64,000 nt of DNA from Candidatus Melainabacteria bacterium SSGW_16 (GTDB lineage: Bacteria > Cyanobacteriota > Vampirovibrionia > 2-02-FULL-35-15), in the NCBI GenBank assembly GCA_004769085.1, contig DUDS01000035.1, forward strand, positions 1 through 64,000. Reading direction: 5' to 3'. The notes below the pieces were generated by a model, which made no database searches, had not been told where the DNA came from, and worked only from the letters and a program-made list of their open reading frames with translations. Below, piece after piece: positions 53,213 to 61,520 of the stretch (positions within the stretch are counted from its first letter, which is position 1; the number at the start of each line of letters is the position of its first letter). Position numbers and translations under genes: made by a program.

Positions 53213-53506
53213 ATGCCCATACTTAAATCAGCAATTAAAAGAGTAAAAGTTTCCGAGAGGAATGCATCAAGAAATCTTTTATATAAAACACAAATTAAGA
53301 CACTTATTAAAAAAGTCAGTGATCTTGTTTCAAAAAAAGATTCAAAAGCAGCGCTTGATACAGCTAACGAAGCTTTTGCCATTATTGATCGAGCAACATT
53401 TAAAAATGTTATTCATATGAACAATGCTGCCAGAAAAAAGTCAAAAATATCCAAATGGTTAAAGAGTCTTGAACCTCAGACCAAACAAAAACAAACTAAA
53501 GGATAA
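53213..53506 (+). CDS. rpsT: 30S ribosomal protein S20
   Basis: A small-subunit protein that binds the 5' and 3' domains of 16S rRNA. 97 residues, basic and helical: SAIKRVKVSERNASRNLLYK at the start, KTLIKKVSDLVSKKD, then DRATFKNVIHMNNAARKKSK (the conserved KGxIHxNxAARxKS motif) and a basic tail. It follows the pilin gene, and murC begins inside its last codons. Confidence 0.96.
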   Translation: MPILKSAIKRVKVSERNASRNLLYKTQIKTLIKKVSDLVSKKDSKAALDTANEAFAIIDRATFKNVIHMNNAARKKSKISKWLKSLEPQTKQKQTKG

Positions 53507-54905
53507 AAAAATCCATTTTATAGGGATTGGGGGCATAGGAATGAGTGCCCTGGCAAGGTATTTTAATATCTATGGTTCACAAATATCAGGATCTGATAAA
53601 GAGAGTTCATTACTTATAGACCAACTCATAAATGAAGGGATTAAAAACATATGGATCCCTCACAATAAAAAAAAAGTTCAGGATCTGAACCCGGATTACA
53701 TAATTTACTCTACAGCAGTTACAGATAAAAATGATGAATTAGCCTGGGCTAAAGAAAATAAAAAACAAATACTGCATCGATCTGATTTACTGGAAATTGC
53801 AATCTCAGATCAGAAACCAATTGCAATTTCTGGTACACACGGAAAAACAACAACAAGCACAATGATATTTGAAGTACTTAAAAAAGGAGGAAAGGATCCA
53901 TCAGCATTTGTCGGTGGCATAATAAACGACTTAAACACAAATGTTGTTGCCGGAAACGGGGAATATTTTATTGTTGAAGCAGATGAAAGTGATAAAAGTT
54001 TCTTAAAGGTTAATCCTTATATTTCAGTAATAACTAACATAGAACCGGACCATCTTGAAAACTATCCAGGTGGTTTTCAGGAAATCAAGGATTCCTTTAT
54101 TCAGTTTGCAAAAAATGGAGTTAAAGATAAAGGACTTATAGCCTGTATGCAGGACCCGGTCACTTATGAACTTATTTCATCAAACTTCAGCTTAAATGAT
54201 GAAAAAATAATCACCTACAGCATAGACAATAATCCTATAAAAACCACAGTATTTGCCAGGGAGAACAAAAATAAAGAGACGTGGGACTTCTATTATAAAA
54301 ATGAATTAATAACATCAATAAAGTTAAAGATCCCCGGTTTTCATAATGTTTTAAATGCGCTTGCAGCATTTTCAGCAGGCTCCCTGCTTGGAATTAATCC
54401 TGAAAAAATTAAAAAAGCTCTTGAAGAATATTCCGGCGTAAGAAGAAGATTTGAGATCATAGGAAAAATAAATAACATAACAATAGTTGATGATTATGCT
54501 CATCACCCTACTGAAATTGCATTTACAATAAAAGCAGCAAAAGAATTAAATCCAAAAAGACTTATTGTTGTAATACAGCCACACCAACCTTTACGATTAA
54601 AATTTCTATGGAATGAGTTTATAAAAACTCTAAGGAATGAAGACTGCCAGATATTTATTACTGAAACATATATTGCCAGGGGTAGCTATATTGATGGGGT
54701 TACCAGCATTAAACTTGCAGAAGAAATTAATAAATCAAATGTTAACTATCTTTCTGGTAACACTAATGAAATTGCAGAATCTCTTTTAAAACTTATAAAA
54801 CCAGGTGATTTGGTACTTTTAATGGGTGCTGGTAATATAACAGATGTGGGATCAAAATTATTAAAATTACATGAAGGGCTTGCTTCAAAATTTGGGAAGA
54901 ATTAA
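53469..54905 (+). CDS. murC: UDP-N-acetylmuramate-L-alanine ligase
   Basis: Adds L-alanine to UDP-MurNAc in peptidoglycan synthesis. 478 residues. Rossmann motif IHFIGIGGIGMSALARYF (about 15-32), ATP loop ISGTHGKTTTSTM (about 120-132), EADESDKSF (about 175) and VDDYAHHPTEI (about 342). The start is unusual: a stop codon lies in frame at 53460-53462 and the first possible start is TTG at 53469, inside rpsT (38-base overlap). An ATG only occurs within GGIGMS, too late. A weak AAAGAG precedes the TTG. Translational coupling with rpsT is likely. Confidence 0.95.
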   Translation: MNLRPNKNKLKDKKIHFIGIGGIGMSALARYFNIYGSQISGSDKESSLLIDQLINEGIKNIWIPHNKKKVQDLNPDYIIYSTAVTDKNDELAWAKENKKQILHRSDLLEIAISDQKPIAISGTHGKTTTSTMIFEVLKKGGKDPSAFVGGIINDLNTNVVAGNGEYFIVEADESDKSFLKVNPYISVITNIEPDHLENYPGGFQEIKDSFIQFAKNGVKDKGLIACMQDPVTYELISSNFSLNDEKIITYSIDNNPIKTTVFARENKNKETWDFYYKNELITSIKLKIPGFHNVLNALAAFSAGSLLGINPEKIKKALEEYSGVRRRFEIIGKINNITIVDDYAHHPTEIAFTIKAAKELNPKRLIVVIQPHQPLRLKFLWNEFIKTLRNEDCQIFITETYIARGSYIDGVTSIKLAEEINKSNVNYLSGNTNEIAESLLKLIKPGDLVLLMGAGNITDVGSKLLKLHEGLASKFGKN

Positions 54906-54982
54906 CATTAAGCTGACCAGGAAGTACAATCATTGGGAACAAATTTATCTGCTATAAGGACTAATAAAAAACACGATAAGAA

Positions 54983-55927
54983 ATGAAAATAATTGAAAAA
55001 TCTGAAGTAGCATCACTGACAACAATGAAAATTGGTGGTGTTGCCGACAGAGTTTGTTTCCCTGCTTCCACTGAAGAACTTATTTGTTTAATGGATAGTG
55101 TTAGATCAGGAAATGAGCCATGGTCTCTGATTGGTGGTGGATCAAATGTACTTGTATCTTCGCATGATATACCAGGAACTGTAATTTGCACAACAGGTTT
55201 GAACTGGATAGAACAAATAGGTCGTGATTTACTTTTTGCCGGTGCAGGAGTAAGGCTGCCGAGGCTTTCTGCATATGCAGCAAAGCTTGGTCTTTCAGGT
55301 ATGGAATTCTTTGAAGGTATTCCAGGCACTGTGGGCGGAGCTGTAGTAATGAATGCAGGTGCTCATGGGCATAGTACAAGCCAGATACTTGAATCTGTAA
55401 CCATATTAAACTTAAAAACAGGAAAGATAGAGGTACTGACTCATAAGGACATTCAGTTTGGTTACAGAATGTCAAGTGTTAATCCTTCAGAACAAATTGT
55501 AATCTGCGGAAGGTTCAGGATGTTACCTGATACCGAGGCCTCAATTAAATCAAGGATGAAAGAGAACAATTTAGCCAGACAAAGAACACAGCCAATTAAA
55601 GATCCAAGTGCCGGCTGTACATTCAGCAATCCAATAGAAATAAATATTCCGGCAGGAAAACTCCTAGATTCAATAGGAGCAAAAAACTGGCGTATTGGTT
55701 CTGCACAGGTATCATCAATGCATGCAAACTTTATTATTAATCTTGGAAATGCAAGTTCACAGGACGTATGTAAACTGATAACTAAAATGCAGGAAGCGGC
55801 AAAAGAAAAATATAATATTCTTCTGAAACCTGAGATTAAACCTATTGGAGTATTTGACAAGTCTGAAGCAATTATTTGGACAAACTCTGATCAAACCGTC
55901 ACAAGCTCATTTATAATTACAAGATAA
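54983..55927 (+). CDS. murB: UDP-N-acetylenolpyruvoylglucosamine reductase
   Basis: Reduces the enolpyruvyl group to make UDP-MurNAc with NADPH and FAD. 314 residues, type II MurB. The FAD domain has LTTMKIGGVADRVCFPAS and SLIGGGSNVLVS (about 47-58). FEGIPGTVGGAVVMNAGAHG (about 111-130) and QPIKDPSAGCTFSNP (about 200-214) follow. In the last motif Cys stands where Ser is the proton donor in many MurBs; this Cys also occurs in other type II enzymes. The final catalytic Glu is in a KPEIKPIG stretch. It follows murC after 77 bases on the same strand. Confidence 0.95.
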   Translation: MKIIEKSEVASLTTMKIGGVADRVCFPASTEELICLMDSVRSGNEPWSLIGGGSNVLVSSHDIPGTVICTTGLNWIEQIGRDLLFAGAGVRLPRLSAYAAKLGLSGMEFFEGIPGTVGGAVVMNAGAHGHSTSQILESVTILNLKTGKIEVLTHKDIQFGYRMSSVNPSEQIVICGRFRMLPDTEASIKSRMKENNLARQRTQPIKDPSAGCTFSNPIEINIPAGKLLDSIGAKNWRIGSAQVSSMHANFIINLGNASSQDVCKLITKMQEAAKEKYNILLKPEIKPIGVFDKSEAIIWTNSDQTVTSSFIITR

Positions 55928-56032
55928 TTGTTTAAAGATCAGTAAAATATGAGAAAAAGTTTGATTTTATGTTATGTTATTGAGATCATGAGGTAAACAA
56001 TCTTAATGAGAGCAAATTGAAATCTTAGATTT

Positions 56033-58414
56033 ATGAAATCAGAAAAAAAATCAGGTAAATCACTTGTAATTGTTGAGTCACCAGGAAAAGTAAAAACAAT
56101 CAGCAAGTTTCTTGGCAGTAATTACACGGTAAAAGCAAGTATTGGACATATACGTGACCTGCCGGGAAAAGGGCTTGGTATAGATATTAAGAAAAATTTT
56201 GAACCGGTTTATGAAATTCTAGAAGGTAAGGAAAAAATTGTAAAAGAACTGAAGGAACTGGCAAAAAGTGCAAATAAAATTTACCTTGCTCCAGATCCTG
56301 ACAGAGAGGGAGAAGCAATTGCATGGCATTTGTCTGAGATTCTTGGCAAGCCTGATAAAACTCTTCGTATTGAATGTAATGAGATTACAAAAGAAGCAGT
56401 AAAAAATGCAATTAAACATCCAAGAAAAATAGACAAGGACCTTGTTGCAGCACAACAGGCAAGAAGAATTCTTGACAGGCTAGTAGGTTACAAAATCAGT
56501 CCTCTCCTCTGGAGAAAGGTAGGAGCAAAATCCGCTGGAAGAGTACAAAGCGTTGCATTAAGACTTGTTATTGAAAGAGAAAAAGAGATCAATGCATTTA
56601 TAAAGGAAGAGTACTGGTCAGTTCATGCAGAAATAGAAAAGGACAAAGTTTCATTCCTGGCTAACTTATATAAATGGGATTCCAAAACAATAATAAGTCC
56701 AAAACAAAGAGAATCTAAATCATCTATGGTCATTAAGGATGAAGATACTACAAAAAATATCGTTAATGAACTTAAAAAATCAGATTTTATTGTCGATAAT
56801 ATAGAAGAGAAACAGAATCAAAAAAATCCTCTTCCTCCGTTCATTACAAGTACACTGCAGAGGTCATGTGCAAATGCTCTTGGCTTCACTGTAAAAAAAG
56901 TAATGAAAATTGCCCAGGAGCTATATGAAGGTATAGATATCGGTGAGGAAGGCCCTGTAGGTCTAATCACCTATATGAGAACTGACAGTACTAGGATTTC
57001 AAAAGAGGCTCAGGAAGAAGCAAAAGATTTCATATTAAAAACATTCGGGGATGAATATTATCCAGATGAACCAAGAGTTTTTAAATCAAAGAAAAAGAAT
57101 GTTCAGGATGCTCACGAAGCTATAAGAGCTACGAGCATTACCAAGACTCCTTCATCAGTTAAACAATTTTTAAATGTTGATCAATACAAAGTTTACAAAT
57201 TAATCTGGGAAAGATTTCTTGCAAGCCAGATGTCAGGAGCAAAGCTTCTAACAAAAACAGTTGAAATAAAAGCAGGTAAAGGAATATTTCATTCAAGTGC
57301 AACAGAGATACTCTTTGATGGATTCCTAAAAGCTTTTGAACCAGGAGATGAAGTAATTGAAGAAGAAGAGGACGATAAAGAGAAACAAAAAGATCAGATT
57401 CTTGATGAAGAAATAAAAGTACTCCCTGGTTTAAAAATCAAGGACAAACTTATCTTAATCGAACTTACACCAAAACAACACTTTACAGAGCCTCCAAGCA
57501 GATTCAATGAAGCTAGTTTAGTAAAAAAGCTTGAGGAGCTTGGTATTGGAAGACCAAGCACCTATGCCAGCACAATAAGCACCATACTGGACAGGAAGTA
57601 TGTACACAAAATTGACAAAAAAGCTCTTGCACCAACAAAGCTTGGCGATATAGTCACAGAACTTTTAGTAAATCATTTCCCAAAATATGTGGACTATGAT
57701 TTTACAGCTGAAATGGAACTTAATCTGGATAAAATTGAAGAAGCAAAACAAAAATGGGATAAAATGATTTCTTCATTTTATGAAGGTTTTAGCAAAAACC
57801 TGAAAAAAGCACAAATTGATCTTCAAAAAGTAGAAATCAAATCAGAACACAATTGTCCAAAATGCGGAAAACCTATGGTTTTAAAAGGTGGCAGGTTTGG
57901 TCCATTTTTAGGCTGCTCTGATTACCCTGCCTGTAAAACAGTTTTAAACCTTACAAAAGAAGGTACTCCATTCCCTGAAGACAGGGATTCAGATGAAAAA
58001 TGCCCTAAATGCAGCGAAAAAATGATTATAAAACATGGTCCCTACGGGGAATATCTTCAGTGCAAAAACGAAGAATGCAAGCACAGAAAAACACTTTTAA
58101 AAACAATAGGAATTAAATGTCAGCGCGAAGGCTGTCCGGGTGAAGTAGTACAAAAAAGATCAAGGCACGGCAGGTTTTTTTATGGATGTTCATCCTGGTC
58201 AGAGACTAAATGCACCTCTGTTTTCTGGAACAAACCATTACCCATAAACTGCCCCGAGTGTAATTCTGTTCTCACTCTAAAAGAGACAGCAAAATCTACT
58301 TTAATATTATGCTCAAAGAAAGAGTGTCAGTTTAAGAGAGAACCAACTCCTGATGAACTAGTAAAATTTTCTTCTGGCAGACTAATAAAAGAAACTACAC
58401 AAGCAGCAACTTAA
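56033..58414 (+). CDS. topA: DNA topoisomerase I
   Basis: Relaxes negative supercoils. 793 residues. The TOPRIM domain (about 9-125) has VIVESPGKVKTISKFLG and PDPDREGEAIAWHL (about 84-97). The active-site Tyr is in LITYMRTDSTRIS (about 313). DAHEAIRATSI (about 362) and RPSTYASTISTIL (about 507) follow. The C-terminus has four CxxC zinc ribbons from about 606 (CPKCGKPMVLKGG; CPKCSEKMIIKHG; a CQREGCPG variant; CPECNSVL), one or two more than the shortest TopA proteins. Fully intact. Confidence 0.97.
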   Translation: MKSEKKSGKSLVIVESPGKVKTISKFLGSNYTVKASIGHIRDLPGKGLGIDIKKNFEPVYEILEGKEKIVKELKELAKSANKIYLAPDPDREGEAIAWHLSEILGKPDKTLRIECNEITKEAVKNAIKHPRKIDKDLVAAQQARRILDRLVGYKISPLLWRKVGAKSAGRVQSVALRLVIEREKEINAFIKEEYWSVHAEIEKDKVSFLANLYKWDSKTIISPKQRESKSSMVIKDEDTTKNIVNELKKSDFIVDNIEEKQNQKNPLPPFITSTLQRSCANALGFTVKKVMKIAQELYEGIDIGEEGPVGLITYMRTDSTRISKEAQEEAKDFILKTFGDEYYPDEPRVFKSKKKNVQDAHEAIRATSITKTPSSVKQFLNVDQYKVYKLIWERFLASQMSGAKLLTKTVEIKAGKGIFHSSATEILFDGFLKAFEPGDEVIEEEEDDKEKQKDQILDEEIKVLPGLKIKDKLILIELTPKQHFTEPPSRFNEASLVKKLEELGIGRPSTYASTISTILDRKYVHKIDKKALAPTKLGDIVTELLVNHFPKYVDYDFTAEMELNLDKIEEAKQKWDKMISSFYEGFSKNLKKAQIDLQKVEIKSEHNCPKCGKPMVLKGGRFGPFLGCSDYPACKTVLNLTKEGTPFPEDRDSDEKCPKCSEKMIIKHGPYGEYLQCKNEECKHRKTLLKTIGIKCQREGCPGEVVQKRSRHGRFFYGCSSWSETKCTSVFWNKPLPINCPECNSVLTLKETAKSTLILCSKKECQFKREPTPDELVKFSSGRLIKETTQAAT

Positions 58415-58437
58415 TACACAAATTTGTTTTAATATGC

Positions 58438-59055
58438 CTATTCTGGTTCCGGGGTTATTTCTGCAGGTTGAATTTCAAGATCATCTGGTAGAGTTTCTTT
58501 TCCAGCATTATCTATAAGCTCCTGAGGAGGAACATCTTTGGGCGGTTGTTTAACTTCTTCTACTACTGGTTCAATTGGAAAAGGTGCAATCGGTTCCCCT
58601 CTTTTTCTTTTTTTACTTTCAACAAGTTCATTTACTATTTTTATAAGCTCTTCTTTTTCAATTTCTCCAACCTGAATCTTAAAAACAGAACCGTCAGCTC
58701 TAATAAATGCCGTAGTTGGAATTCCTTTCACCTGAAACCTGTTTGTTATATTTGAGCCTTCTGTATCTTCAACATCAATATTTAAAAACAAAGCCTTATC
58801 TTTAAGTTCATCTTTAACTTCAAAGAATACAGGCTTGTATTGTCTGCAGTGAGGACACCATTCAGCAGTAAAGGAAATTGCCATAGGTGTTTTGTTTTCA
58901 ATAGCTGTTTTTACTTCAGACACATATTTAGATTCAGGCAGACCATCAAAAACAGAAATTTTAAGTCCTTTTTCCCTGCACCCACCCGAAAAAATCAAAA
59001 TTAAAAAACACCCTAAACAGTAAATGATTTTCTTAAAACAAAGACTATTCCCCAT
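58438..59055 (-). CDS. Thioredoxin-fold lipoprotein
   Basis: 205 residues. A hydrophobic signal (IIYCLGCFLILIFSGG) ends in a lipobox with Cys26 (FSGGC), so it is probably anchored outside the inner membrane. The thioredoxin domain (about 48-140) has SFTAEWCPHCRQYKP with a redox-active CPHC (about 67-70), VEDTEGSNITNRFQV, the cis-Pro in GIPTTAFI and a DGSVFKIQVGEIEKEELIKI helix. The last 55 residues are Pro/Glu-rich and low complexity. It may reduce or isomerise disulfides in the envelope. It is divergent from gshA across repeat copy F. Confidence 0.92.
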   Translation of the reverse strand: MGNSLCFKKIIYCLGCFLILIFSGGCREKGLKISVFDGLPESKYVSEVKTAIENKTPMAISFTAEWCPHCRQYKPVFFEVKDELKDKALFLNIDVEDTEGSNITNRFQVKGIPTTAFIRADGSVFKIQVGEIEKEELIKIVNELVESKKRKRGEPIAPFPIEPVVEEVKQPPKDVPPQELIDNAGKETLPDDLEIQPAEITPEPE

Positions 59056-59106
59056 AAAACCTCTGGCTTTCCACTTAAAGGCAATTAAACATTAATAGTT
59101 TCTGTA

Positions 59107-59262
59107 ACCGCCCTCCTTGCTCCTTCGTCGCTTGTCGGGCTTTGCAAAGTGTTCCTGAGCTACTTCCTATAACATTATACAGATTTTACTCCGCCCAAGG
59201 CGGATCAAAATCTTACCATATAAGTTGTTTGCTCGGGAATGTTACGTTAGGTAGACAGTAAC
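59107..59262 (+). repeat. Dispersed 150-bp structured repeat, copy F
   Basis: 156 bases: ACCGCCCTCCTTGCTCCTTC, GGGCTTTGCAAAGTG and a central hairpin GATTTTACTCCGCC (59182-59195) with GGCGGATCAAAATC (59199-59212). The hairpin is longer and more GC-rich than in A or D but pairs as well. A 3' stem GTTAC/GTAAC closes the copy. It fills the divergent gap between the thioredoxin lipoprotein and gshA. Confidence 0.88.
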
Positions 59263-59350
59263 CATTAATAGTTTACTAAGCAACGTATCATTTTTACTGT
59301 TTTGCTATATGCTATTAGCAACTATTTCTGGTTTCCTTAGCGAGATAATA

Positions 59351-60499
59351 ATGGCTAAACTCTTAAAAAAAGGGCTTGAAATTGAACTCTTTGGTGGCAC
59401 AAAAGACGGTGATGTATTACCTTTATCAAAAACTTTAAATGAAAATTTTCCGGAAATATCCCAGGAGCCAGATCAAAGAAATTTTGAATATATAACAAAT
59501 CCAGTAACTGAATACGATGAACTTTTTAGTGAAATAATTAAACCAAGGATAAAATACAGGGATTTTTTAAAAAAAAATGGAGATCTCACATTAATTCCGG
59601 GTAGCACAATCCCTTTAAATATTGAAAAAAAGTTTTATCGGTCAAAACCTGATGATTCATATCATGAATACATAGAGAAAAATTATCAGACAAGGATTAT
59701 TACAACGAGTCTTCATATTAATATAGGAATTGAAGATTATGAAAATTTGTTCCGGCTTATTTGTGCATTAAGACTCGATGTGCCTTTAATACTAGCTTTA
59801 AGTGCTTCATCCTGTTTCCACGATAGTCAGCTGACAAACTGTAACTCGTACAGATGGTACTCTTTCCCAAAAACACCTGCATTTGTACCATTTTTCACAG
59901 ACCATAAAACATACATTGAATGGACTAATGCCCAGCTGAAAAATAATTCAATGCAGAATGTAAGACATTTATGGACCAGTATAAGACCAAATGGAATTGA
60001 TCGACCATATGATCTGAATAGAATTGAAATAAGGATTTCCGATTTGGTTACTGATGTAAGAAAATGCATTGGTATTGTTGCCTTCATAGAATGTCTTGCT
60101 CAAAATTATTTATTAAACAATCAGTGGCCAAAAATATTAAACAAGGATAAGGCATCATTAGATAACCTGGTTAATCATTTAGAAAACCAGGAAGAGATTA
60201 CAGCAAAAGACGGATTAAATGCAAAAATTTGGGACTGGCGTAATGATACAGAAGAAAAAGCTTTTAAAGTAATTGAAAGTTTGTATAAAGATTTAACAAT
60301 TACTGCAAATAAGCTAAATATTGGTAACAATATAAAACCTATAACTGAAATCATCACCGAAGGAAATGAAGCAATGAGTTTTATTAAAATGTACAACAAA
60401 AACAATTCAATCAGAAAAACAGTACAATACTTTATTCAGGAGTATGAAGCTTCAGATTTAAAATACTATAATCTTATAAAAAATAAAATAAATATCTAA
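59351..60499 (+). CDS. gshA: Cyanobacterial-type glutamate-cysteine ligase
   Basis: Makes gamma-glutamylcysteine, the first step of glutathione synthesis, in the GCS2 fold. I start it at the ATG giving MAKLLKKGLEIELFGGTKDG, which matches the family's N-terminus; an ATG 14 codons earlier gives an atypical hydrophobic extension. The EPDQRNFEYITNPVTEYDEL segment (about 39-58) and TLIPGSTIPL (about 77-86) are close to the cyanobacterial family. Further on are LHINIGIEDYENLFRLICA and RPNGIDRPYDLNRIEIRISD. 382 residues. gshB is not in the window. A main support for a cyanobacterial relative. Confidence 0.88.
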   Translation: MAKLLKKGLEIELFGGTKDGDVLPLSKTLNENFPEISQEPDQRNFEYITNPVTEYDELFSEIIKPRIKYRDFLKKNGDLTLIPGSTIPLNIEKKFYRSKPDDSYHEYIEKNYQTRIITTSLHINIGIEDYENLFRLICALRLDVPLILALSASSCFHDSQLTNCNSYRWYSFPKTPAFVPFFTDHKTYIEWTNAQLKNNSMQNVRHLWTSIRPNGIDRPYDLNRIEIRISDLVTDVRKCIGIVAFIECLAQNYLLNNQWPKILNKDKASLDNLVNHLENQEEITAKDGLNAKIWDWRNDTEEKAFKVIESLYKDLTITANKLNIGNNIKPITEIITEGNEAMSFIKMYNKNNSIRKTVQYFIQEYEASDLKYYNLIKNKINI

Positions 60500-60506
60500 T
60501 CAAAGT

Positions 60507-61520
60507 ATGAGACAGATCTTAGAGCAAAATTTAAATATAAAAAAAATCGGTTGGCCTGATTTCTTCAGATGTATAAATGAAGAACTGGTTATTCTGGAAG
60601 ATAATCTAAGGAACAAGCTTCCGACAAAAAGCAGTCTTTTAAAGGAAGTAATAAGTTACATTTTTAATGCTGGTGGGAAAAGACTCAGACCTGCTATATG
60701 CTTTCTAACCGCTAAAGGTACAGGAAGAATTACTGATAAACATATAATCCTTTCAGAACTAACAGAACTAATACACACAGCAAGCTTAATTCACGATGAC
60801 ATAATTGACTCAGCTAAACTAAGAAGAAAAAGAGAAACCATAAATAGTCTTTGGAACGATAAAATATCGGTTATTACTGGTGATTTTTTATTTGCACAGG
60901 CTTCGATTCGCCTAGGAAAACTGGAAAATACAGAAATCGTAAAGATCTACGCAAAGGTTCTAAGTGATTTGTGTGATGGTGAAATTGAACAATATTCATT
61001 GTTATTTAACATAAATATTTCATGGGAAGATTATATAAATAAATCCACAACAAAAACTGCAAGTTTATTTGCAGCATGTTGTAAATCTGCAGCTATACTG
61101 AATGAAATGGATACTGCAAGCATTACAATGGCTCATGAATATGGTAATTTTCTTGGAATTGCTTTTCAAATTGTTGATGATATTCTGGACTTTACAGGCA
61201 GTTCAGCTGAACTGGGTAAAGAAGCGGGTTCAGATTTAAAGCAAGGGATAATAACAGCACCAGCACTTTTTGCCCTGAAGAGCAATGATAACAGGGCAAG
61301 ACAGCTGAAAACTATTATAGAAAATAAATTTGATGAAAGTACAGAAGATTTTAAAAAAGCTGTTCAGCTTATACATGAACTTGGTGGGTGTGAAAAGGCA
61401 AAACGTCTTGCTATGGAATATTCAGAGAAATCAAAGGAAACACTTTATTTTATAAGAGATCATGAAATTAAATCATTTATGTTACAAGCAACTGATTTTG
61501 TATTGGAAAGAATCAGCTAA
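60507..61520 (+). CDS. Trans-polyprenyl diphosphate synthase (solanesyl type)
   Basis: Condenses isopentenyl diphosphate units into the side chain of menaquinone, plastoquinone or similar. 337 residues with both Asp-rich motifs: LIHDDIIDSAKLRRKRETIN (about 92-111) and FQIVDDILDFTG (about 219-230). The GGKRLRP substrate-binding motif is near 57. The spacing before the first motif and the sequence ISVITGDFLFAQASIRLG resemble cyanobacterial solanesyl diphosphate synthase. It follows gshA after 7 bases, and its stop shares CTAA with the convergent rodZ-like gene. Chain length is inferred, not shown. Confidence 0.92.
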   Translation: MRQILEQNLNIKKIGWPDFFRCINEELVILEDNLRNKLPTKSSLLKEVISYIFNAGGKRLRPAICFLTAKGTGRITDKHIILSELTELIHTASLIHDDIIDSAKLRRKRETINSLWNDKISVITGDFLFAQASIRLGKLENTEIVKIYAKVLSDLCDGEIEQYSLLFNINISWEDYINKSTTKTASLFAACCKSAAILNEMDTASITMAHEYGNFLGIAFQIVDDILDFTGSSAELGKEAGSDLKQGIITAPALFALKSNDNRARQLKTIIENKFDESTEDFKKAVQLIHELGGCEKAKRLAMEYSEKSKETLYFIRDHEIKSFMLQATDFVLERIS

